Assembly: GCA_902465325.1 (NCBI GenBank)
Contig: CABQMV010000043.1
Coordinates: 1-14,241 of the forward strand
Direction of reading: 5' to 3'
DNA from: an uncultured Oscillospiraceae bacterium
GTDB taxonomy: Bacteria; Bacillota; Clostridia; UBA1212; SIG427
Length of the DNA stretch: 14,241 nt
In this document: positions 7,606 through 14,241 of the stretch, in pieces
Layout: each line of letters starts with the position of its first letter
Numbering within the stretch: the first letter of the stretch is position 1
The notes under the pieces: model-generated
Database searches by the model: none
Told to the model about the DNA's origin: nothing
Seen by the model: only the letters and a program-made list of their open reading frames with translations
Translations under genes and position numbers: made by a program

Positions 7606-7640
7606 AGGGGTAAGGTGTTTGCACCTTACCCCTCGTTTTT
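7606..7640. terminator. Strong hairpin downstream of the TnpV gene
   Basis: AGGGGTAAGGTG (7606-7617) pairs perfectly with CACCTTACCCCT (7622-7633), a 12-bp stem with a TTTG loop. A T run follows only on the plus strand (7636-7640). On the minus strand, where the genes lie, the stem is followed by TTAAAGTTT. It probably stops transcription leaving the TnpV gene at 7693, and may also block transcription in the opposite direction. Confidence 0.6.
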
Positions 7641-7692
7641 GTGTTTCAAAGTGTTACAGGTTTGATGATACCGCTTTCCCATCGGCTTCGGT

Positions 7693-8073
7693 TTATGCAA
7701 AAATTACTTTTGCATTCACGATTTCCGCTGCCGATTCACGCAGTGCGTTCATTTTGCCTACCCATTTCATCGGCTGTTCCGCTTTGAGCTTTTCGGTTAT
7801 ACCTTCACGCTCTGCCATCTGTTCTACCAGCCGCAGAAACAATTTTTCTGCCTGTCGGTCAATATCCATAAGATAGCTGTTCAGCCTGCCGCTTGTGAGC
7901 AGATTGGTGTAAAACACTTTCTTATGCTGTCGGATATACCACCGATGCCGCTGTCCCCATACGCCGATGTGTCGTTCTTCTTTTTCAGCTGGTAATTTCA
8001 AGCAGGGCATATAATAATCGCCTCGCAGTTCGTACCAAAGACCGTTTTGCTCGTTATAGATGTACTGTTTCAT
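7693..8073 (-). CDS. TnpV-family transposon-encoded protein
   Basis: A 126-residue protein matching the pattern I know for TnpV of Tn4451-like elements: an N-terminal block (YNEQNGLWYELRGDYYMPCL), a middle block with H-K-x-V-F-Y-T-N-L-L-T-S-G-R-L-N, and a C-terminal block (EGITEKLKAEQPMKWVGKMN) ending in ESAAEIV. An upstream in-frame ATG at 8118 would add 15 residues and overlap the previous gene by four bases, but GGAGGA lies 7 nt before the ATG at 8073, and the family usually begins at this point. TnpV genes travel with large-serine-recombinase transposons and conjugative elements; their biochemical role is not settled. No recombinase or mobilisation gene is present nearby, so this is an orphan copy. 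Residue pattern is seen; family assignment is from memory. Confidence 0.85.
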   Translation of the reverse strand: MKQYIYNEQNGLWYELRGDYYMPCLKLPAEKEERHIGVWGQRHRWYIRQHKKVFYTNLLTSGRLNSYLMDIDRQAEKLFLRLVEQMAEREGITEKLKAEQPMKWVGKMNALRESAAEIVNAKVIFA

Positions 8074-8114
8074 TTTGTAATCCTCCAATACAATTGATTT
8101 TCCTACAAATCCAA

Positions 8115-8456
8115 TCATTCCGGCTGACTACAAAAGCAGAAGGGAGAGAACTTCCTTACGAAGCCTCTCCCTTTCGGCGTCTTTTTTATTTCTGGGGCTT
8201 CTTTATCTCTTTTAAATAAACGGATTCCTCCGTTAGAGTACAAAAATTGAACCGTCAAGCCCCCTTCTGTACAAAGGGAACCCGCATCCGCCTGCACCAC
8301 CTTCTGTCCTATAAGCTCCTTTAATTTATCAAATGACAAAGTATCAAGCTGGTATTCCCCCTCATTAAAGCGATGAAGACATACATCCTGTATGACCTGA
8401 CCCACTACCGCCCTGCGCACTTCCTTCGTTATACTGATACTTTCCGGAATCTGCAT
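8115..8456 (-). CDS. Hypothetical protein next to TnpV (113 aa)
   Basis: I do not recognise this protein. It has no signal peptide or membrane segment. The first 80 residues look like a small mixed alpha/beta domain (TKEVRRAVVGQVIQDVCL, then DKLKELIGQKVVQADAG and LTVQFLYSNGG). The last 30 residues (KKTPKGRGFVRKFSPFCF and so on) are encoded by a DNA hairpin at 8140-8173, so this tail may be an accidental extension into a structured repeat. The start has only a modest ribosome site (AAGGTG). Stop at 8115 leaves 41 nt to the TnpV start. Its place beside TnpV suggests it belongs to the same mobile-element remnant. Confidence 0.6.
   Translation of the reverse strand: MQIPESISITKEVRRAVVGQVIQDVCLHRFNEGEYQLDTLSFDKLKELIGQKVVQADAGSLCTEGGLTVQFLYSNGGIRLFKRDKEAPEIKKTPKGRGFVRKFSPFCFCSQPE
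8140..8173. repeat. Compound hairpin in the end of the 113-residue gene
   Basis: AAGGGAGAG (8140-8148) pairs perfectly with CTCTCCCTT (8165-8173), with an inner CTTC/GAAG stem and a 5-nt loop. On the plus strand a T run (8182-8187) follows eight bases later; on the minus strand there is none. It may be a terminator read from the opposite direction, or a structured end of a mobile unit. Confidence 0.5.
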
Positions 8457-8486
8457 ATCCTATCACCTTCTATAAATTTAAGAGAA

Positions 8487-8516
8487 GCTGACTCAAAACC
8501 TTACCTTGGAGTCAGC
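8487..8516. terminator. Hairpin between the dockerin gene and the 113-residue gene (possible terminator)
   Basis: GCTGACTC (8487-8494) and GAGTCAGC (8509-8516) form a perfect 8-bp stem with a 14-nt loop; in minus-strand RNA two G-U pairs lengthen it to 10. A T run follows on the plus strand after CCCA. On the minus strand the T run (8539-8533) instead precedes it, directly after the dockerin gene's stop. It is not a classical terminator for the minus-strand gene. It marks the right side of the TnpV cassette. Confidence 0.35.
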
Positions 8517-8539
8517 CCCACTTTTTCTGCATAAAAAAA

Positions 8540-10387
8540 CTAATAATTCACAATACCGGAATTGTCAATTTTCTGCTCCTGCGCCGCGAAAATCTCTCTC
8601 ATCTCACTGACCCGTCCCACTGCAATTATATAAGAGTACTCCATAGGAACAAAAGATTTCATCGTCAAAGAAAGCAGCGGCGCCGAATAACAGGTGGATG
8701 CATTCATACACGGAGTCCCCGACAGAGCGGCGCCGCGTCCTGATACACCGGAAAGCACCGTGGAAACAGAGGGAACAAACAGTCCTACCCCAAATCCATC
8801 CTCCTCTGCGTTGGTCCATGCACTCCAGTATTCCTCTGTCTGAACCGTGGGATAGCCCGCATCCGGCCAGAAAATCAAATCATCTTTCCTGTTAATGGTC
8901 ACCTGATCTGACCATTTTTCCGCGCCGGATAAAGTAGCATATCGGAAGGAATTCAGCGGCTCCACTACATAAAACGCCGGCAGCTCCTGAGACCGAACGC
9001 TGTGTGTATATCCCGAAAAATCCACAAAACGGTTATCCACCCAAATAGCCGGTCCATCCAGCGTATAAACCGTCTCCATATAACTGGGTGTCTGAGTATG
9101 TCCCTTGGCCCAGTCCAGAGGACGGCACTTTACATAAATTGAATTTTCGCTGATCACACAGTCGATCAGCCGGCTGTTAGCGCCCAGCTTATCGCCTCCC
9201 TGCACCGGATTGTACGCCCACCTAGAGCCCATATATTCTCCGCAAATATAAGGCGGCTCAGAAGTCCCGTAATAGGATTGCTGAACCAGTCTGCCCTGAT
9301 CGGCGCAATTTAACAGGTTAAGTTTTCTGGACATAACCGATGCGCCCTGGCGCTGATCGTAATCTACCCCAATGAGATAGTCTCCGTTCTCACTGACCAT
9401 ACAGACTTTTTCTTTCAGATATTCCAGATAGCTCATTCCCCCGCCCCATTGAGCCCGGATTCCGATTTTATAATATTCGTTCTTCAGGTAGACCTCAGAG
9501 GTGGGTACCAAACTTTTGGACGTATTCAGCTCTTCCAGAGTCAGTACAGCAGCCTCCTCCCCCAAATTACTGAACTCTATGGTCACAATTTCAGAGGCAA
9601 TCCGTTTTGCATCAATACTGGCGATATAGCTTCTGAAAACGCTGGACCCCTGGGTTTTTTCCAGAAAAAATTCCTCCCAGTAGGGTCTTCCCCGGTAGGA
9701 GTAGAAAATCTTAGCGGACAAGGGCTGTGTAGATTGGAAGTCCAAAATATATTGATTAAATTGAGACAGCTCCGGCACGGCAATAGTCATGGTGGCTTTT
9801 TCCGCAAAGGTCACTTTCGGTTCCAACGCTCCTTCTGCAGAGGAGATTCCCTGCCAGGAAATTTTTCTGGCATTTCCGTTTACATACAGAAGCCCTCCCG
9901 GCTCGGCCGGTACAGCATCCATTCCACGATGGATCTCCTCACCGCTGAAATATTTTTTCAACCTAATATAATCTGGAGAGGAAAGCTTTCCGTCCGTCTG
10001 AATATCCGCCGCTTTAAAAGCGCTTCCAAGCAGCCTCCCACCGGAAAAATACCTCTTCAGCCGAAGATAATCGGAACTGTTTATTTTTCCGTCTCCGTTG
10101 ATATCTCCTAAAACCACCAGCTCTGCCCTGGCAGCTCCAGAAGTAATAACCCTGCCTGTGGCAGCCAGCGTCCAGTCAGCCGACAGCTCCCCATTAGCAA
10201 AATTCATTTTAATCTGTTCACAGGTTGCACCCAGTGGAATTCCCGTCAGATATCCTTCTTCAAGCTACAGTAAACTTCCTGGAACTAAGGAAAGCGCCTC
10301 AGCGGCACTGCCTCCGAAAGGAAAAAAAACCAGTCCCAATATTCCCGCTACAGCAGCAAAAAATAGAGTATGCAAAAATTTTTTCAT
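8540..10387 (-). pseudogene. Secreted type I dockerin protein interrupted by an in-frame TAG
   Basis: From ATG 10387 (GGGG ribosome site 6 nt upstream) the frame runs 615 codons with one TAG at codon 41 (10265-10267). Codons 1-30 are a Sec signal peptide (MKKFLHTLFFAAVAG, ending near GGSAAEA). After the TAG come YLTGIPLGATCEQIK and a module common before clostridial dockerins, then two dockerin F-hands: DINGDGKINSSDYLRLKRYF (Ca ligands D95, N97, D99, D106) and DIQTDGKLSSPDYIRLKKYF (D128, D132, D139). About 450 residues of beta-rich sequence follow, family not recognised (motif QQSYYG, then YNPVQGGD). An ATG at 10207 would give 555 residues but has no Shine-Dalgarno, lies inside the pre-dockerin module and would lose the signal peptide. 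So the gene is probably inactivated, a sequencing error, or read through; CAG to TAG would be a single change. The gene ends with another TAG. Confidence 0.8.
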
Positions 10388-10423
10388 GGTTTTCCCCTTT
10401 TATGTACATTTATTATATATGGT

Positions 10424-10453
10424 ATCATATCATTTTTCTCCGGTTTCCGTCAA
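10424..10453 (-). promoter_or_regulatory. Candidate promoter of the dockerin gene, overlapping the subunit D stop codon
   Basis: On the minus strand TTGACG (10453-10448) and TATGAT (10429-10424) are 18 nt apart. The TGA of the -35 box is the stop codon of the subunit D gene. A TATAAT-like word a little downstream (about 10409-10416) is an alternative -10 but lacks a good -35. No terminator is visible after the ATPase operon, so read-through is also possible. Confidence 0.45.
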
Positions 10454-11079
10454 GTACTCTTTTCTTCTACCATCTTTTTTATAACCTTCAGCCGGGAAAA
10501 CTCCTCCCGCTCTTTTTCCTCCAGCGCTGCAGAAATATCTGCGGCCAGAGCTGTATACCTGGGAATCATAATATTTTTCAGTGCATTGGCCCTTTTCTGA
10601 GTCTTCCGTATGTTTATCGCCAGTCTGTAAATTCCATTCTCCACCTCGGCCAGCTCCATAATTAGCTTTTTTACCTGATTAAAGTGATACACCGCCTTAT
10701 CAAAATAAATATTCGTCTGATAAAGGCTCATACCCGGATCCGGCGCTTCCTGGGTAAGATCTCTGACAACCGGAATTTCCACCCCCATTACGCTGTAAAA
10801 CTTTATATCCACGCCTCTGTCCTCTGTAATGGCTTCTGCCAAAAACGCCACACTGTCAATTCCAAGCGTAATATTAGCCCGGCGAAGCGCCTCATAGGCC
10901 TGGCCAAAGGTGTCCGAGATACGGGTCTGAAGCGTTTTTGCCCGTTCCGTCAGAGCTGTCATTTCCCGCATCAGGAGCTTTCTCTTCCGGTCTAGTAGAT
11001 CATATCCTTTATCCGCCATTCGCAGACTGTTCCTAGCATTCATTAAATTTCCTTTTGTAGCGGTCTGTGTCATGTCCAT
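10450..11079 (-). CDS. atpD (ntpD): V/A-type ATP synthase subunit D
   Basis: A 209-residue, almost wholly helical protein with the V-ATPase D pattern: an N-terminal coiled coil (ATKGNLMNARNSLRMADKGY, then LLDRKRKLLMREM), a short globular insertion in the middle, and a C-terminal coiled coil (NGIYRLAINIRKTQKRANAL followed by MIPRY). D is the central rotor shaft that turns inside the A3B3 head and couples it to the membrane ring. Length is usual for the family. It starts 20 nt after the stop of subunit B, the standard A-B-D order. The best Shine-Dalgarno (GAGGAG) lies 13 nt from the ATG, rather far; ATG at 11073 would be farther still. D closes the operon here. The symbol follows V-type naming, not the F-type beta subunit also called atpD. 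Confidence 0.95.
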   Translation of the reverse strand: MDMTQTATKGNLMNARNSLRMADKGYDLLDRKRKLLMREMTALTERAKTLQTRISDTFGQAYEALRRANITLGIDSVAFLAEAITEDRGVDIKFYSVMGVEIPVVRDLTQEAPDPGMSLYQTNIYFDKAVYHFNQVKKLIMELAEVENGIYRLAINIRKTQKRANALKNIMIPRYTALAADISAALEEKEREEFSRLKVIKKMVEEKST

Positions 11080-11099
11080 CCGAGAATCTCATCTCCTCT

Positions 11100-12467
11100 T
11101 CAATGAAGGTACTTTTTTACCATTTCCGGATCCATGCGGTCCAATTCCTCTGTGCCTAAAATACCCAGTAATTCCCAGCCCAAATCCAACGTCTGTTCAA
11201 TACTTCTGTTTTCATCGTAGTCTTGATTTAAGAATTTTTCTTCAAAAGCCCTTCCAAACTCCATATATTTCCTGTCTTTGGCACTCAGCTCATCCTCTCC
11301 AATAACGGAGGCCAGCGCCCTTACGTCCTGTACAGCGGAATAGGCAGAAAAAAGCTGGTTTGCCACGGCAGAATGGTCTTCCCTGGTATAGCCCTCTCCA
11401 ATCCCGTCCTTCATCAACCGGGAAAGGGAAGGTAAAATACTGATAGGAGGATAGATCCCCTTCTGGCTTAGACCCCTGTCCAATACCACCTGGCCCTCTG
11501 TAATATATCCCGTCAGGTCAGGAATCGGATGATTGATGTCGTCGTTTGGCATAGAGAGAATGGGAATCTGGGTAACAGAACCCTTTTTATTCTTCAGCAT
11601 TCCGGCTCTTTCATAGAGAGAAGCCAAATCGCTGTACAGGTATCCTGGATACCCTTTCCGGGACGGTATTTCTCCCCGGGAAGAAGAAATCTCCCGAAGG
11701 GCCTCGCAGTAAGCCGTCATATCCGTTAAAATTACAAGCACCTGATAATCTCTTTCAAAGGCCAAATATTCTGCAGCAGCCAGCGCACATCGGGGGGTAA
11801 AAATTCTTTCAACAGCCGGATCGTTTGTCAGATTCAAATACATAACCACATGATCCAACACGCCGCTGTCGGCAAAGGAATTTCTGAAAAACTCCGCTAC
11901 ATCGTGCTTAATACCGATAGCGCCAAATACCACAGCAAATTTGTCATCTTCCCCCATCAGGCCTGCCTGGCGCACGATCTGCGCAGCCAGCTTATCATGA
12001 GGCAGTCCGTTTCCGGAAAAAACCGGAAGTTTCTGTCCTCTGATCAGCGTCGTCAGCGCATCAATTCCTGAAATTCCCGTTTTAATATAATTCCGGGGAT
12101 ATTTTCTGGCAATGGGATTGATAGGAAGTCCGTTAACATCATAGGCCTTCTCTGCATATACAGGCCCTAACCCGTCAGAGGGCCTTCCCGCCCCGTCAAA
12201 AACCCGGCCCAGTATCTCCTCGGAAAAACCCAGTGTCAGCGGTTTCCCTAAAAATTGGGTAGACGCAGAGGTCAGAGACATTCCCTTTGTCCCCTCAAAC
12301 ACCTGCAGTACTGCGTTGCCCCGGCTAACATCTATCACATTTCCCATTCTCATACTGCCATCAGAAAAATGGATTTCAGCCAGCTCATCATATCCCACAT
12401 TTTCCACGCCCTCCAGCATAATCAGGGGGCCGTTAATTCGTCTTATTCCGGTATATTCTATAACCAT
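11100..12467 (-). CDS. atpB (ntpB): V/A-type ATP synthase subunit B
   Basis: The 455-residue non-catalytic nucleotide-site subunit of the A3B3 head. The sequence aligns from memory with V-type B throughout: YTGIRRINGPLIMLEGV at the start, FDGAGRPSDGLGP at about 90-102, and NPIARKYPRNYIKTGISGID before the nucleotide site. The P-loop position reads SGNGLPHDKLAAQI (about 151-164), without the GKT of catalytic subunits, as expected for B. Later come GYPGYLYSDLASLYERAG and the ATP synthase signature region PNDDINHPIPDLTGY. Length is normal. It begins 18 nt after subunit A's stop, with AAAGGGG in the gap, and ends 20 nt before D. The complex makes or hydrolyses ATP coupled to H+ or Na+ flow; which ion cannot be told because the K ring subunit is outside the window. 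Confidence 0.97.
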   Translation of the reverse strand: MVIEYTGIRRINGPLIMLEGVENVGYDELAEIHFSDGSMRMGNVIDVSRGNAVLQVFEGTKGMSLTSASTQFLGKPLTLGFSEEILGRVFDGAGRPSDGLGPVYAEKAYDVNGLPINPIARKYPRNYIKTGISGIDALTTLIRGQKLPVFSGNGLPHDKLAAQIVRQAGLMGEDDKFAVVFGAIGIKHDVAEFFRNSFADSGVLDHVVMYLNLTNDPAVERIFTPRCALAAAEYLAFERDYQVLVILTDMTAYCEALREISSSRGEIPSRKGYPGYLYSDLASLYERAGMLKNKKGSVTQIPILSMPNDDINHPIPDLTGYITEGQVVLDRGLSQKGIYPPISILPSLSRLMKDGIGEGYTREDHSAVANQLFSAYSAVQDVRALASVIGEDELSAKDRKYMEFGRAFEEKFLNQDYDENRSIEQTLDLGWELLGILGTEELDRMDPEMVKKYLH

Positions 12468-12485
12468 TTACAATCGCTTCCCCTT

Positions 12486-14241
12486 TCATCCGCGCCTTCC
12501 ATGCTGGGCATATTCCTTCTGCAGCGCTTTCAGCCCCGCGTCAAACTCCTCTTTCATGGCCTCCAGCGGCGTAAAATCATCATTGGAGACAGAATATTTT
12601 ACCGATACGCACTGATCAAAATACCCCAATTCCCGAATGACAGATACAGGGATCCCGGCCTTGACGGCTTCGGCACTTCTATCAAACAAAAACAGCATTA
12701 CATCCATCATATAGTACTGCTTTTCAAGAGGAACATAGGTATCTACTGCGTGAAAGGCATTCTGCTGCAGATATCCGGTTCTGAGTACTCTGCAGATCTC
12801 TAAAACCAGCTTCTGCTCCTCTGGCAGTACATCGGCGCCTACCAGCTTTACAATTTCCATCAAATCGCTCTCTTCCTGAAGCAAACGGGACATTCGATTT
12901 CTCTTATGAATAAAATCCGGATTCACATGCTCTGCATACCACTTATCTAAATCCGCCGTGTATTCACTGTAGCTGGTCAGCCAATTAATAGCCGGATAGT
13001 GTCTGGAATATGCCAGCTGTCTGTCCAGGCCCCAGAAGCAGCGTATATATCGCTTGGTATTCTGTGTTACGGGCTCAGAAAAGTCTCCCCCCGGAGGGGA
13101 TACTGCACCAATTACAGACACACTGCCAATACTTCCGTTACAGCTCTTTGTCCTTCCGGCTCTCCCGTAGAATTCCGAAAGACGGGAGGGCAGATAAGAG
13201 GGGAAGCCTTCCTCCGCAGGCATCTCCTCCAAACGTCCGGAAATTTCACGCAATGCCTCAGCCCACCTAGAAGTGGAGTCCGCCATGATTGCCACATCAA
13301 ATCCCATATCTCTATAATATTCCGCCAGCGTAATTCCAGTATAAATAGAAGCTTCTCTGGCGGCTACAGGCATATTGGATGTGTTGGCAATCAGCACGGT
13401 TCTCTCCATAAGAGACCGACCTGTCCGGGGATCCTTCAGCTTTGGAAAATCCTCCAGCACCTCTGTCATTTCATTGCCCCGTTCTCCGCAGCCAATATAG
13501 ACAATAATATCCGCATCACACCACTGGGCCAGCTGATGCTGCGTCATCGTTTTTCCGGTTCCGAAGCTCCCCGGTATTGAGGCCGTGCCGCCTCTTGCTA
13601 TGGGAAACAGCGTGTCAATGATACGCTGGCCCGTTATCAGCGGCTCATCGCTGCTCAGGCGCTGTGCAAACGGACGGGGCTCTCTCACCGGCCATTCATG
13701 ACACATGGTAATTTCCTGTATTTTATCGGAGGAAAGCCGAAGCCTGCAGATTACATCCCGCAGTGTATACTCCCCCTCCGGAACAATTTCCTCTACAACA
13801 GCCCACTGGCCCTTGGGAATCAAACCAAAAGGTACCATGATTTTCTGGGTAATGGAGCCTGTCTCCGGTACCTCTCCCAGAAATGACAGCTCCCTTACCT
13901 GCGCCTCCTTTTCTATACAGGGGGTAAAATGCCACTTCTTTTCCATGTCCAGATTGTCACAGTCTACTCCTCTGGCCATAAAATCACCTGTCTGCCGGTA
14001 CAAATCCTCCAACGGTCTTTGAATGCCGTCAAATATATTTCCTATAATCCCCGGACCCAGCAGGACGGACAGCGGCTTTCCCGTAGACAGAACCGGCTCG
14101 CCGGGTTTCAGTCCCGAAGTAGATTCATATACCTGTACCGTTACTTCCTCTCCGTCTACCCCAATCACTTCTCCAATAAGCTTCTCATTTCCTATGAGAA
14201 CCACATCCTGCATAGCAATATCCGTATCGCCCCTGGCCCTG
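12486..14241 (-). CDS. atpA (ntpA): V/A-type ATP synthase catalytic subunit A (5' end beyond the right edge)
   Basis: The catalytic subunit of the V-type head. An ATG at 14213 gives 575 residues, but the frame continues upstream to the edge (RARGDTDIA before it) and these match the usual N-terminal region, so the true start lies outside, probably about 15-25 residues further. Visible from the 14213 ATG: ETSGL-like loop (YESTSGLKPGEP), FDGIQRPLEDL, the V-type insertion (about 90-150), Walker A GSFGTGKT at about 215-222, the GERGNE catalytic loop, Walker B region VAIMADSTSRWAEALREISG, and GAVSPPGGDFSEPVTQNT. All key residues are intact. It is cytoplasmic as part of the membrane complex. Upstream subunits (I, K, E, C, F) should lie beyond the right edge. 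Confidence 0.97.
   Translation of the reverse strand, partial: RARGDTDIAMQDVVLIGNEKLIGEVIGVDGEEVTVQVYESTSGLKPGEPVLSTGKPLSVLLGPGIIGNIFDGIQRPLEDLYRQTGDFMARGVDCDNLDMEKKWHFTPCIEKEAQVRELSFLGEVPETGSITQKIMVPFGLIPKGQWAVVEEIVPEGEYTLRDVICRLRLSSDKIQEITMCHEWPVREPRPFAQRLSSDEPLITGQRIIDTLFPIARGGTASIPGSFGTGKTMTQHQLAQWCDADIIVYIGCGERGNEMTEVLEDFPKLKDPRTGRSLMERTVLIANTSNMPVAAREASIYTGITLAEYYRDMGFDVAIMADSTSRWAEALREISGRLEEMPAEEGFPSYLPSRLSEFYGRAGRTKSCNGSIGSVSVIGAVSPPGGDFSEPVTQNTKRYIRCFWGLDRQLAYSRHYPAINWLTSYSEYTADLDKWYAEHVNPDFIHKRNRMSRLLQEESDLMEIVKLVGADVLPEEQKLVLEICRVLRTGYLQQNAFHAVDTYVPLEKQYYMMDVMLFLFDRSAEAVKAGIPVSVIRELGYFDQCVSVKYSVSNDDFTPLEAMKEEFDAGLKALQKEYAQHGRRG

Noticed and set aside
7339..7692. Small hidden gene or structured RNA in the 354-nt gap.
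   Set aside because: No frame with a ribosome site and start of useful length was found, and the inverted repeats are separate short elements, not a riboswitch-like fold that I recognise.
10265..10267. TAG read as pyrrolysine or a general stop-codon reassignment.
   Set aside because: Nothing here points to pyrrolysine enzymes, and the same gene uses TAG as its final stop. Kept only as a remote option in the finding.
10450..14241. F-type ATP synthase alpha/beta genes.
   Set aside because: Subunit A has the long V-type insertion and GSFGTGKT, B lacks a GKT P-loop, and D is the V-type stalk subunit rather than gamma.
1..14241. CRISPR arrays, tRNA or rRNA genes.
   Set aside because: No regularly spaced repeats of the right length and no tRNA-like or rRNA-like segments were seen on either strand.

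Overview
The window looks like chromosome (or a metagenome contig) from an anaerobic Gram-positive bacterium of the class Clostridia. The signs are a V-type ATP synthase operon, a type I dockerin protein, strong AGGAGG-like ribosome binding sites, a TnpV-family transposon protein and a membrane-bound LuxR regulator. I cannot name the genus. Every supported gene lies on the minus strand, so transcription runs from high to low coordinates.

Right part (about 10,450-14,241): the end of a V/A-type ATP synthase operon, subunits A (its first residues lie beyond the right edge), B and D. The next gene (8,540-10,387) should encode a secreted protein with a signal peptide, a type I dockerin and a large beta-rich region. 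However, an in-frame TAG at codon 41 separates the signal peptide from the rest. The gene is broken, misread or recoded.

Middle (about 7,600-8,520): a small hairpin-bounded cassette holding a TnpV-family gene and an unrecognised 113-residue gene, with no recombinase in sight. It is probably the remnant of a Tn4451-like or conjugative element.

Left part (1-7,400): a regulatory pair and an envelope operon. A small XRE-type regulator has a good promoter and a palindrome next to it. It overlaps by four bases a 467-residue protein with about 12 membrane segments and a C-terminal LuxR-type HTH; a strong terminator follows. Immediately downstream is a promoter with a poor -35 box, preceded by two 18-bp direct repeats exactly 33 bp apart, as expected for an activator-dependent promoter. 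It drives four tightly spaced genes: two membrane proteins with large, probably extracytoplasmic, TPR domains (829 and 286 residues), a secreted 390-residue protein ending in a Cys/His cluster, and a lipoprotein that runs off the left edge. I do not recognise this four-gene set as a described system. My inference is a sensor-controlled envelope machine or uptake/secretion apparatus, with the LuxR membrane protein as its likely regulator.

G+C content appears to rise from the ATPase side towards the lipoprotein gene, which with the transposon remnant hints that the left part has a different history.
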